From assembly GCA_020723285.1 (NCBI GenBank), contig DYJE01000022.1, positions 22,604-86,603 of the forward strand: a stretch of 64,000 nucleotides of DNA. Direction: 5' to 3'. A program made the translations under genes and the position numbers. Below the pieces are notes generated by a model. That model searched no databases. It was given only the letters and a program-made list of their open reading frames with translations, and was not told the origin of the DNA. Shown in pieces: positions 1 through 7,748 of this stretch (positions within the stretch are counted from its first letter, which is position 1; each line of letters opens with the position of its first letter). The stretch comes from Desulforapulum autotrophicum (GTDB lineage Bacteria; Desulfobacterota; Desulfobacteria; Desulfobacterales; Desulfolunaceae).

Positions 1-67
1 CCATGAAGCTGACACCCGATTATTCTGAGGATCGGGTCATTTGTCGGGTTTTTGAACCCGACCTACG
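1..67. repeat. Right half of a ~160-bp REP-pair element, cut by the window edge
   Basis: Positions 43-67 form a hairpin: an 8-bp stem (GTCGGGTT/AACCCGAC) with a 4-base loop, followed by CTACG, which is a GTAG head when read on the minus strand. The preceding 40 bases align with the right halves of the elements at 1201-1363 and 2643-2802 (shared CCCGATT, GGATCGGG and TTGTCGGG blocks). The left partner must lie outside the window. It sits just downstream of fliR. Confidence 0.75.
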
Positions 68-85
68 AGGGATTGCCGCTCTGCC

Positions 86-880
86 TTACCCTCCCAAAAG
101 CCCCATCAGCGACACCAGCACCTTGCTGAAGGAGCCCATGTAATTCCGGGTCATGATCAGGATCACCTGAAGGGTGATGCCGAAAGTGACGAGGCCCACG
201 GCGATCTGCACGGGAAACGCCACGATCATGATGTTCATCTGGGGCACGAATTTGGCGCATATGCCAAAGGCGGCGTTGGTGAAGAACAGTGCCGCCATGG
301 CCGGGGCGGACATTTTGACACCCAGGGCGAACAGGCCCGTGGCCATGTCGATCATCTGCCGGTTCATGTTTTCATGGAGGTAGAAATCCCCCATCTTCAC
401 CAGCCGGAAGCTTTCCACCAGGGCCTGTATGATGGTGTGGTGGCCGTTCAGCATGATGAAGATCAGGATCACCACCAGATAGGAGATCTGGGAAATGATG
501 GAAAGATCCGTGCCGCTCTGGGGATCGATGACGTTGATCATGGAAAATCCCATCTGAAATCCCACGATCTGACCCGCCAGCTGGACCGCCCCGAAGAAGA
601 TGTCCACCGAATAGGCCAGGACCATGCCCACGATAATCTCCCCCACCACCAGAACCCCGAAACCCAGACTGCTGTCGGGAAACAGTTCAGGTTTAACACC
701 GGCCACAGGATAAAGAATGAAGGTGATGAGAAGGGCGAGTCCGATTTTGGCGATGCCGGGAACCACCGGCGAACTGAACACGGGAAACATGAACAGGAAA
801 ATGCTCACCCGGACCAGAATCAGGATGAACACTTTGTATTCGCCGGGTGAAAAATCGAGGATTTCCATGGGGACCGTCAC
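86..880 (-). CDS. fliR: Flagellar biosynthetic protein FliR
   Basis: FliR is an inner-membrane subunit of the flagellar type III export gate, assembling with FliP and FliQ inside the basal body. The 264-residue product matches the family length of about 260. It is almost wholly hydrophobic, with about six membrane segments and the conserved region around residues 90-110 (QLAGQIVGFQMGF). Position and order behind fliP-fliQ support the call. The start used here is GTG at 880, which overlaps the fliQ stop in a GTGA arrangement and implies translational coupling. An ATG at 868 would shorten the protein by four residues. The next flagellar gene probably lies beyond the left edge, after the REP-type element at 1-67. 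Confidence 0.96.
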   Translation of the reverse strand: MTVPMEILDFSPGEYKVFILILVRVSIFLFMFPVFSSPVVPGIAKIGLALLITFILYPVAGVKPELFPDSSLGFGVLVVGEIIVGMVLAYSVDIFFGAVQLAGQIVGFQMGFSMINVIDPQSGTDLSIISQISYLVVILIFIMLNGHHTIIQALVESFRLVKMGDFYLHENMNRQMIDMATGLFALGVKMSAPAMAALFFTNAAFGICAKFVPQMNIMIVAFPVQIAVGLVTFGITLQVILIMTRNYMGSFSKVLVSLMGLLGG

Positions 881-1146
881 TTGATGTACATGGGAAGGTT
901 GTTGATCAGCTTGGTGGTGTACGATGTCATTTTCTCGATCATCCAGGGTGCGAAGAACAGCATGCCCATGAACACAGCGAGGATTTTCGGGATAAAGGTG
1001 AGGGTCATTTCGGAAATGGACGTCACCGCCTGGAACACCGAAATGGCGAGGCCCACGATCAGCCCTAGCACAAGCATGGGGGCGGAGACGATCAATGTCA
1101 GCATGACGCCTTCCTTGGCAAGGGAGATGACGGTTTCCGGGGTCAT
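877..1146 (-). CDS. fliQ: Flagellar biosynthetic protein FliQ
   Basis: FliQ is the small two-helix subunit of the flagellar export gate. Starting at ATG 1146 gives 89 residues, the standard family length, beginning MTPETVISLAKEG. This start has AAGGA about seven bases upstream. The open frame extends 18 residues further to 1200, but that extension lacks family sequence and runs towards the repeat element at 1201, so I reject it. Two hydrophobic helices (about residues 15-38 and 53-75) are visible. The stop overlaps the fliR start by four bases. A REP-pair element separates it from fliP upstream, so one transcript would have to run through those hairpins. Confidence 0.96.
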   Translation of the reverse strand: MTPETVISLAKEGVMLTLIVSAPMLVLGLIVGLAISVFQAVTSISEMTLTFIPKILAVFMGMLFFAPWMIEKMTSYTTKLINNLPMYIK

Positions 1147-1200
1147 GGGAAGTCCTTTTTTAGGTAAAATTGCTAATGAATGAACGTTGAACCAGTTCAT

Positions 1201-1363
1201 CGTAGGTCGGCTTCACGGCACGAAAGCCGACACATGGCCCCATCCTTGTGATGCGGCGCACTTACGCTGGCACTCAAACTCCGTCATAAAAAACATCGTG
1301 ATATACATACGCCCGATTCTTCGGCGGATCGGGCCAGTTGTCGGGTTTTTGAACCCGACCTAC
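1201..1363. repeat. REP-pair (BIME-like) element between fliP and fliQ
   Basis: The left end is GTAGGTCGGCTT...AAGCCGAC (1202-1230). The right end is GTCGGGTT TTTG AACCCGAC followed by CTAC (1340-1362). Each end is a hairpin with a GTAG foot, the architecture known for RAYT-associated REP sequences. The ~110 bases between them are similar to the core of the element at 2643-2802. No protein frame is preserved, so it is non-coding filler within the flagellar operon. Confidence 0.8.
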
Positions 1364-1407
1364 GAGGGTTTGCCGATGTGCCGGGGCCAAATTCACATGC
1401 TTTCGTC

Positions 1408-2211
1408 TCATCCGCCGCCTGAAAAACTCTTGATCAGCGAGCCCACCACCAGATTCCAGCCATCCACCAGCACAAACAGCATCAGCTTGAACGGCAATGA
1501 AATCATGACCGGCGGCAGCATCATCATACCCATGGACAGAAGCACACTGGCCACCACCATGTCCAGGATCAGAAACGGAATGTAAATCACGAACCCGATG
1601 ATGAACGAAGTCTGGAGTTCGCTGATCACAAAGGCCGGGGTGAGGTGGAGAAGCGACAGTTCGTCGCGGTTCCGGGGTTTGCCTTCGCCTGAGATTTTCA
1701 CGAAAAGGGCGATGTCCTTTTCACGGGTGTTGGCCAGCATGAAGGCTTTCACCGGCACGGCGGCCCGGTCGAATGCCGTCTGATAGGTGATCTGTTTGTC
1801 CATATACGGAGACAGGGCGTTGTCGTAGACATTCTGCCACACGGGTTTCATGATGAAAAACGTGACGAACAGGGCGAGACTCACCAGGACCTGGTTGGGC
1901 GGGGCTGACTGGGTGCCGATGGCCTGGCGCAGAAAGTGGAACACAATGAGAATCCGGGTGAACGACGTGAGAAGGATCAGGATGGACGGTGCAAGGCTGA
2001 GGATGGTGAGAAGGGCGATGACTTCCAGGGCCACCGCCACGTCGCCGGGGTCTTTGGCCCGGTCGATGCCCACTTTCACCGCGGGGATGGGCAGGGTTGT
2101 GGCGGCATCCGCCGTCACCGGCAGCGAAACGATCGTCATAAAAAAGCCCAGGGCGATCATAAAGCCCAAAACGGTTTTATAAACGGCGGACGGTTTTTTC
2201 ATGACAGTCAT
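1408..2211 (-). CDS. fliP: Flagellar biosynthetic protein FliP
   Basis: FliP is the main subunit of the flagellar export gate channel. The product starts with a cleavable signal-like segment (KKPSAVYKTVLGFMIALG), as is typical. It carries family hallmarks such as LTSFTRILIVFHFLRQAIG and the C-terminal hydrophobic block with FILDMVVASVLLSMGMMMLPP. Length of about 267 residues fits. Three starts are possible: GTG 2217, ATG 2211 and ATG 2202. The Shine-Dalgarno-like AGGTGA lies so close to 2211 that 2202 may be the real one. It follows fliO after a few bases and precedes the REP-pair element and fliQ. Confidence 0.95.
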   Translation of the reverse strand: MTVMKKPSAVYKTVLGFMIALGFFMTIVSLPVTADAATTLPIPAVKVGIDRAKDPGDVAVALEVIALLTILSLAPSILILLTSFTRILIVFHFLRQAIGTQSAPPNQVLVSLALFVTFFIMKPVWQNVYDNALSPYMDKQITYQTAFDRAAVPVKAFMLANTREKDIALFVKISGEGKPRNRDELSLLHLTPAFVISELQTSFIIGFVIYIPFLILDMVVASVLLSMGMMMLPPVMISLPFKLMLFVLVDGWNLVVGSLIKSFSGGG

Positions 2212-2219
2212 GCTCACCT

Positions 2220-2603
2220 TCAGTCTCCAGCCGCCGCGGGAAGAGTCTCCCGGCCGATCTTTGCGCTGATTTTTGAAAACACGTCTTTGAACAGGGAATC
2301 AACGAACATGGCCGGAGCTTCTTCGGCCCCTTCGGTCACCGGTTCATCCGGACCGTCGAATTCCGCGATGCGCGAAATCCCCTGGGATGTCACGCCGATC
2401 AGAATTTTCCGCCCCATCACATCCATCAGATGAAGCCGTTCCTTGGGGGACAGGTAGAAAGACGACACCAGGCGGATCATGCCCCGGGCCTGCCCGCCCT
2501 TGGGCCGTGTCATGTGTTTGAGTGCGAAAAGCACGGCCATGAGAAGCCCGAGAACCAGGCAAAGTCCGCCCAGCGTTTTGAACATCAGAATCCAGAATTC
2601 CAT
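2220..2603 (-). CDS. fliO: Flagellar biosynthetic protein FliO
   Basis: FliO is a small membrane protein that helps FliP assemble into the export gate. The 127-residue product has one N-terminal transmembrane helix (about residues 8-28). A basic cytoplasmic domain follows with the FliO signature YLSPKERLHLMDVMGRKILIG, here at about residues 50-70. An acidic, proline-poor tail ends the protein. Position directly before fliP is the conserved place. It is separated from fliN by 258 bases filled mostly by a REP-pair element. Confidence 0.92.
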   Translation of the reverse strand: MEFWILMFKTLGGLCLVLGLLMAVLFALKHMTRPKGGQARGMIRLVSSFYLSPKERLHLMDVMGRKILIGVTSQGISRIAEFDGPDEPVTEGAEEAPAMFVDSLFKDVFSKISAKIGRETLPAAAGD

Positions 2604-2642
2604 GCTGCGCCTCCACGGTTTTTCATAAAAATGACACTCTTT

Positions 2643-2802
2643 CGTAGGTCGGGTTCAAAAACCCGACACAGGACCCCATCATTTACATGCGACGCACGCC
2701 CAAAGGTCACGCCATCGTCATGATAAAAACATCATCGGCGTATAACGAAGGCCCCATTTATGAGGATCGGGCCAGTTGTCGGGTTTTTGAACCCGACCTA
2801 CG
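2643..2802. repeat. REP-pair (BIME-like) element between fliN and fliO
   Basis: The left arm is GTAGGTCGGGTT CAAA AACCCGAC (2644-2667). The right arm is GTCGGGTT TTTG AACCCGAC CTAC (2778-2801), so the two GTAG heads face outward. The two arms are exact reverse complements over more than 20 bases. The core shares ACCCCATC and GGATCGGGCCAGTTG with the element at 1201-1363. Both were evidently copied from one progenitor. Confidence 0.85.
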
Positions 2803-2861
2803 AGGGTGTGACGTTTATGTGCCGGTCTCTGAAAAACCACCCATTCGATGTTTATCTTTTT

Positions 2862-3191
2862 CTACCCCAGGCTTCGAACCCGCTCCATGGGCGTGATGAT
2901 GTCCGTCAGGCGCACGCCGAACTTCTCGTTCACCACCACCACTTCGCCGCGGGCCACCAGTTTCCGGTTGATGAAAATTTCAAGGGGTTCTCCCGCCAGC
3001 TTGTTCAGTTCCACAATAGAGCCCTGGCCCAGCTGGAGAAGGTCGTTCACCAGCATTTTGCTGCGGCCCAGTTCCACCGAAAGCTCAAGGGGAATGTCGA
3101 GGATAAATTCGAGATCGTGGGCGTCCGCCGGTTTCCCCTTGCCCGGCTTGTCATCGGCGCTTTTTTCCACATCGTAGGTTTCGTCAGCCAT
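2862..3191 (-). CDS. fliN: Flagellar motor switch protein FliN
   Basis: FliN is a C-ring component that, with FliM, sets the direction of flagellar rotation. The 109-residue product has a short charged N-terminus followed by a complete SpoA domain (about residues 28-105). Typical elements are DIPLELSVELGRSKM, LLQLGQGSIVELNKLAGEPL and the end VRLTDIITPMERVRSLG. Length and architecture match the short FliN form rather than FliY. It starts eight bases after fliM, so the two are surely co-translated. Confidence 0.96.
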   Translation of the reverse strand: MADETYDVEKSADDKPGKGKPADAHDLEFILDIPLELSVELGRSKMLVNDLLQLGQGSIVELNKLAGEPLEIFINRKLVARGEVVVVNEKFGVRLTDIITPMERVRSLG

Positions 3192-3199
3192 AAAAATCC

Positions 3200-4180
3200 T
3201 TATCTCGTATAGAGTTTACGTTCCACCCTGAACGCCTGAAAGCCCCGCTGGATTCCCGCGTAGCCTTCAAGTTTGGGGTAATTGTCGATGAGGCCTTTCA
3301 ACGTTTCCTCGGCGTCCTGGTCCAGCTCGATGATGTCGCCGGGCTTCAGGTAAATCAGACGTTCGCCGGTGATTTCCGTGGTCCCCAGCTGAACGGCCAG
3401 ATCCACTTCGGAATCCAGGATGATTTCTTTGAGACGCTTCTGCCAGGTGTAGTCCACATCTTCCACTTCGGCCTGGAATCCGGCGGACAGCTTGCCGCGC
3501 AGAGGTTCGATCATGGCATAGGGCAGGCAGACGATGAGGGTTCCGGCGGTCTGTTCCAGTTCCACCTCGAACCGGGTCACGATGACCAGGTCCGTGGGCA
3601 TGACGATGGTGGCGAACTGGGGGTTCACTTCGGACCGGACCATGGTGGTTTTCACCGGCTCCACGGGGAACCAGGCGGTTTCAAGGTCTTTCAGGCAGGC
3701 CACCACCACCTTGTTGATCATCACTTCCTCGATGGCCGTGAATTCCCGGCCTTCGATACGGGCCTTGGACGTTCCCTTGCCGCCGAAAAACTGATCGATG
3801 AGGCTGAAAACCAGCTGGCTTTCAAGGACGAGCAGACCGTGCCCGCGCAACGGTTCCATGCGGAACACATGGAGGCTGGTGGGCACGGGAAGGCTTCGCC
3901 CGAACTCGGAGAATTTCAGGGTGTCCAGGGATTCGGCGCTGATGTCCACGTTGGTGTGGAGCATGCCGGTCATGCTGGCCCGGATCTCCCGTGCGAAACG
4001 TTCGTTGATCACTTCAAAGGTGGGCATGCGCCCGCGGATCACCTGGTCCTGATTGGTGAAATCGTAGGTCACCACGCCTTCCGGTTCCGGGGCTTTGGTG
4101 TCTTTTTCCGTTTCCACCTTGCCCGCGCTCAATCCGGAAAGCAGACTATCGACTTCTTCCTGAGTTAAAATATCGCCCAT
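3200..4180 (-). CDS. fliM: Flagellar motor switch protein FliM
   Basis: FliM is the C-ring protein that receives phosphorylated CheY. The N-terminal ILTQEEVDSLLSGL segment is the CheY-binding peptide. A middle domain (about residues 45-230) follows, containing ERFAREIRASM and the FLGKG-like FFGGKG motif. The C-terminal SpoA domain (about 245-315) resembles FliN. Length of 326 residues is normal. It lies ten bases downstream of fliL and upstream of fliN in the conserved fliLMN order. Confidence 0.97.
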   Translation of the reverse strand: MGDILTQEEVDSLLSGLSAGKVETEKDTKAPEPEGVVTYDFTNQDQVIRGRMPTFEVINERFAREIRASMTGMLHTNVDISAESLDTLKFSEFGRSLPVPTSLHVFRMEPLRGHGLLVLESQLVFSLIDQFFGGKGTSKARIEGREFTAIEEVMINKVVVACLKDLETAWFPVEPVKTTMVRSEVNPQFATIVMPTDLVIVTRFEVELEQTAGTLIVCLPYAMIEPLRGKLSAGFQAEVEDVDYTWQKRLKEIILDSEVDLAVQLGTTEITGERLIYLKPGDIIELDQDAEETLKGLIDNYPKLEGYAGIQRGFQAFRVERKLYTR

Positions 4181-4190
4181 ACGTCATCGC

Positions 4191-4826
4191 CTACATGATA
4201 AGAAAGTCGGTGAAATAGATGTTACGCACCTTGCCAGTTTCAAGGCGGTTGTTAAGTTCCGCGATCAGCGCCATTTTCAGCCGGATTTTACCTTCGGCGC
4301 CTTCCAGTTCCGTCAGGGTTTTTGCCGCGATCACAGATCTCAGCGCCCCCAGGAGCATGTCTTTCCGGTCATTGAATTCAAGGGCCAGCTCCGGCCGGTC
4401 CATCTCCACATGGATATCGGTTTTCAGGGTTTTTTCATGCTCCGGGTCCCCCATTTTGATTTCAAGGGACGGCAGGGTGTACACATGGTCGAACACGTGA
4501 AGCTCGGCTTTTTCTTCACCGTGGCCTTCTTTCCCTTCCTCTGCCGGTTTTTCTCCGTGGCCGCCGTCATCTTTTTTTTCGCCGTGGGCATCACCGCCGT
4601 GTTCACCTTCAGCCTTGGATTCTCCATGGGTTCCGGATTCTTTCCCCGTTTCCTCGGCGGCGTGTTTGGATTTGAAAAAAAACAGGGTCCCGGCCACTCC
4701 GCCGCCCAGGCAGACCACAAGGACGATGCCCACGATAATGAGCAGCTTTTTGTTTTTGAGCAGCCCTTTTTTTTCCGGAGTTCCGGCTTCATCCGCCGGT
4801 TCTTCCTGTTTTTTCTTTTTCGCCAT
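4191..4826 (-). CDS. fliL: Flagellar basal body-associated protein FliL with a His/Glu-rich linker
   Basis: FliL is a single-pass inner-membrane protein that surrounds the stator and modulates motor torque. The start chosen at about 4826 (MAKKKKQEEP) gives roughly 211 residues. The frame stays open to a TTG at 4940, but the extension looks non-coding. Order: a basic N-terminus, a transmembrane helix (about residues 24-48), a periplasmic low-complexity linker, and the C-terminal FliL domain (LPSLEIKMGDPEHEKTL onward). The linker is about 55 residues, rich in His, Glu, Gly and Lys, with repeats of the HGE and GGH type. Most FliL proteins have a shorter, less His-rich linker, so metal binding is a possibility, not shown. 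Confidence 0.93.
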   Translation of the reverse strand: MAKKKKQEEPADEAGTPEKKGLLKNKKLLIIVGIVLVVCLGGGVAGTLFFFKSKHAAEETGKESGTHGESKAEGEHGGDAHGEKKDDGGHGEKPAEEGKEGHGEEKAELHVFDHVYTLPSLEIKMGDPEHEKTLKTDIHVEMDRPELALEFNDRKDMLLGALRSVIAAKTLTELEGAEGKIRLKMALIAELNNRLETGKVRNIYFTDFLIM

Positions 4827-5155
4827 GGTTCCGCCTGTGGCTTGAATGATGTCTGAGAATCCAGCTTGACTGAGAGTTTTAAGAGGCGCAGCTCTCCCGG
4901 GCATGATAACGAAACGGAAGAACTGCAACCCTTGTGCCAATCAAAAATCACGGTCTGAAGACGCGACACTCGTTTTTTTTATGAGTCGTTACCGGGCATT
5001 CTGAAGATATTTGAGGCATTTAAAAGCAGGGAGAATTGACCGGGACAGTATACGGGCTGAAGATGACGTTAAACCGGTCCTGTCAAAAAAATGGCGGAAT
5101 AAAAAACGGGAGGCCGGAAATCCGGCACATCCCGTTTTTGGCGAAAACCTAAGGA
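4827..5155. other. Intergenic region between flgE and fliL
   Basis: About 330 bases without a gene if fliL starts at 4826. It holds the flgE terminator at 5102-5139 and an AT-rich segment (about 4965-5035) that could carry the fliL promoter. I could not assign a convincing sigma-28 or sigma-54 site. Confidence 0.5.
5102..5139 (-). terminator. Rho-independent terminator after flgE
   Basis: Read on the minus strand, AAAAACGGGA pairs with TCCCGTTTTT around an inner GCCGGA/TCCGGC stem and is followed by a run of T. It lies 17 bases beyond the flgE stop and separates fliK-flgD-flgE from fliL onward. Confidence 0.85.
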
Positions 5156-6961
5156 CTACCGTTTCATGGCGATGGTGTCCCCCAGCATGCCGTCCACGGT
5201 GGTGACGATTTTGGAGTTGGCCTGGTAAGCCCGCTCCGTGGTGATCATCCGCACGAACTCGGCGGCCATGTCCACGTTGGACTGCTCCAGAGAGTTGGGG
5301 GCGATGCTGCCAAGGCCGTTGGTTCCGGGTTTGTTGGTGATGACAGGGCCGCTGATGCGGGTTTCGGAGAACAGGTTCCCGCCCTGTTTGAAAAGGCCCT
5401 GAACGTTCTGGAAATTTCCCAGGGCCACCCTGAACAGCGGTGTCACCTGGCCGTTGGAGTACTGCCCGGTGATGACCCCGTCGATGTCCACCGAAATGTT
5501 CTGGAGACTGCCTGCGCCGTATCCGGAGGAGGTCTGGTAAATGGTGGTGGAGCCGGTGGCGAACTGGGTGGTGGACAGGGCGTTGGGCGACCAGTTGGTG
5601 CCGTCGAATTCCGAACCCATGTCCAGCTGAACTTCCATTACGGTGGACCCGCCCGCGCCGCCCAGGAAGTCTGCGGCAAAGGTGTAGTGCTGCTGGGTGT
5701 AGTCACCGGTCATGTCCGCCCAGTTGTTGGGATCGGTGAGCACGTCGGAGTCGCCTTCGGAAATGGTCACGGTGTAAGCGTTACCGATGGCCACCACATC
5801 ACCCGAGTTAAAACTGAAGTACATGCCGTCCGGTCCCTGGACATAATCCCCCAGGGTGTAATCCGCAGGAATGGTGATGGTGCCGGTGCCACCGCCGTTT
5901 GTGCTGGCCCAGTTGAGGGTGATGGTGTTGGTTCCGATGGTTCCCGCCGCAGTGGACGTGAAGGTGTAGGTTTCCGTGGCCGGGGGACCGCCGGCCAGGT
6001 TGGCCGTGCTTCCGGACCAGGCTCCGCCCACACCGGGTGCCGTGGCAGCCCAGGGGCCGGTGCCGCCGCCACTGGTCAGATTACCGCCGGAATTTCCGAC
6101 GAATCGCTCAAACGTCTGGGATGCGAGAACACCTTCAGAGGTGAAGGTCAGCAGGCCGCGGCCCAGAAGGCCAAGCCCCGCGTCGGTGGCGCTGTTGAAA
6201 ATGGCCCGCCTGTCTTCCTCGGGATTGCAGGTGACGATGTATTCGTAGGTGTTGGACAGCTCGCCTTTGTCGTAATACACGGTGATGTCGTGGGTACTGC
6301 CCAGGCTGTCGTACACTTTGACCGTGGTCTGGTATTCGAACGCCGAGCTGCCGAGATTGATATCCAGAGTGGGATCTCCGTCCCAGACTTCGGACAGGGG
6401 GAGACCGGTGCCGGTGGTGTTGTCCGGCTCCCTGGAATCCAGGTTGGTGATCAGGGTGATGCTGTCCGTGGCTTCCGGCGGCGACGTGAACGATTCCAGC
6501 CGGATGTCGGTGATTGAGCCGATGTCCTCCACATCCATGGTGACTTCATTTCTTCGAAGCTCCCAGCCCTGAACAATATAGCCAGCAGGATTGGTGAAAA
6601 AACCGTCCTTGTCAAAACGGAACTCACCGGCCCTTGAATAATAGTCCTGTGCGGCGTTGTTGGGGTCTCTCAGTATGAAAAACCCTTCCCCGCCGATGGC
6701 CAGGTCTGTGGGGGATTCGGTGGATTCGAAGGAACCCTGCACGAACATGCCCGCGATGGCTCCGATGCCCGCACCGCGCCCCACCTGGGCCGAGCCGGAA
6801 TTGGTGGCCACAGTCTGGCTGAGAACATCCTGGAAGGTCACCCTGCTGGATTTGAAACCGATGGTGTTCACGTTCGCGATATTGTCACCGATAACCGTCA
6901 TGGAATTGCCCATGGAGGCCAGGCCGCTTACACCTGAGAAAAGTGAACTTGTTAATGACAT
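5156..6961 (-). CDS. flgE: Flagellar hook protein FlgE
   Basis: FlgE polymerises into the flagellar hook outside the cell. The 601-residue product opens with the conserved rod/hook start (SLFSGVSGLASMGNSM, then IGDNIANVNTIGFKSSR). It ends with the coiled C-terminal segment (SNVDMAAEFVRMITTERAYQANSKIVTTVD), both signatures of the family. The central ~400 residues are Gly/Thr/Ser-rich and variable, as in surface-exposed hook domains. The protein is longer than enterobacterial FlgE (about 400 residues) but within the range of larger hook proteins. It follows flgD after 66 bases and ends at a strong terminator. Confidence 0.96.
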   Translation of the reverse strand: MSLTSSLFSGVSGLASMGNSMTVIGDNIANVNTIGFKSSRVTFQDVLSQTVATNSGSAQVGRGAGIGAIAGMFVQGSFESTESPTDLAIGGEGFFILRDPNNAAQDYYSRAGEFRFDKDGFFTNPAGYIVQGWELRRNEVTMDVEDIGSITDIRLESFTSPPEATDSITLITNLDSREPDNTTGTGLPLSEVWDGDPTLDINLGSSAFEYQTTVKVYDSLGSTHDITVYYDKGELSNTYEYIVTCNPEEDRRAIFNSATDAGLGLLGRGLLTFTSEGVLASQTFERFVGNSGGNLTSGGGTGPWAATAPGVGGAWSGSTANLAGGPPATETYTFTSTAAGTIGTNTITLNWASTNGGGTGTITIPADYTLGDYVQGPDGMYFSFNSGDVVAIGNAYTVTISEGDSDVLTDPNNWADMTGDYTQQHYTFAADFLGGAGGSTVMEVQLDMGSEFDGTNWSPNALSTTQFATGSTTIYQTSSGYGAGSLQNISVDIDGVITGQYSNGQVTPLFRVALGNFQNVQGLFKQGGNLFSETRISGPVITNKPGTNGLGSIAPNSLEQSNVDMAAEFVRMITTERAYQANSKIVTTVDGMLGDTIAMKR

Positions 6962-7027
6962 ACTACCCCCTATTCATTGTAATTACCGGTTTTTCTTATC
7001 CCTGAAGTGACTTGATCCATCCGTGAA

Positions 7028-7723
7028 TCAATTTTTCGCCAATGTGACGGACTCCACACTTTCCGGATCGACCCGTTCTCCGTCGACCATCAGATAGGTT
7101 TTACCGCTGTAGCTTGTAAGGCCGCTGACAGAACCTTTTGTCAGCGTGGAAACATCCGAATATTGATTTTGGGCATTGAGTGCCTTGACTTTATAAGTGT
7201 ATTGGCCGTCCTGAACCGTGTATCCCTCGTCGTTCTTTCCGTCCCACTCGATATTGTAGGTTCCGGCTTCGATTTCTTCATCACCCGAACTCATCCGTCT
7301 GACCGGTGTTCCGTTTTTGTCGTACACCACCACGGTGATGGAGCCCGGTTCCTTCATCTGGAAAACACCGCCCGCCACCACGTCACCGTCGGACAGCGTC
7401 ACGGGATTGCCGTCACTGACGATGGTTTTTCCCATGTAATCGAAAAGATTGTCATTGGCCGACGCACTGTTCAGGGAGCTAAGGATGGACGACAGATTCG
7501 TGTTCATGGTGATCTGCTGCTCCAGACTTGAAAACTGGGCGAGCTGGGCCGTGAAGTCCGTGCCTTCCAGCGGATTCAGAGGGTCCTGGTTTTTCAGCTG
7601 GGCCACCATCATGGTGAGAAAAGCCTCTTTGCCCAGACTGTCTGTTTTCTGAGTTTCAGACGTGTCCCTCAGCTGGCTGCTGATGAAGAGATCCCTGTTG
7701 CTGTAATCTGTTGAAATACTCAT
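7028..7723 (-). CDS. flgD: Flagellar hook capping protein FlgD
   Basis: FlgD is the scaffold cap at the tip of the growing hook. The N-terminal signature LGKEAFLTMMVAQLKNQDPL, followed by NPLEGTDFTAQLAQFSSLEQ, is clear at about residues 30-75. A C-terminal Ig/tudor-like region carries the FlgD signature around WDGKNDEGYTVQDGQYTYKV. Length of 231 residues is typical. It stands between fliK (25 bases away) and flgE (66 bases), consistent with one hook-assembly transcript. Confidence 0.96.
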   Translation of the reverse strand: MSISTDYSNRDLFISSQLRDTSETQKTDSLGKEAFLTMMVAQLKNQDPLNPLEGTDFTAQLAQFSSLEQQITMNTNLSSILSSLNSASANDNLFDYMGKTIVSDGNPVTLSDGDVVAGGVFQMKEPGSITVVVYDKNGTPVRRMSSGDEEIEAGTYNIEWDGKNDEGYTVQDGQYTYKVKALNAQNQYSDVSTLTKGSVSGLTSYSGKTYLMVDGERVDPESVESVTLAKN

Positions 7724-7748
7724 ACCCTACCTCCGTATCCGGGCTGTT

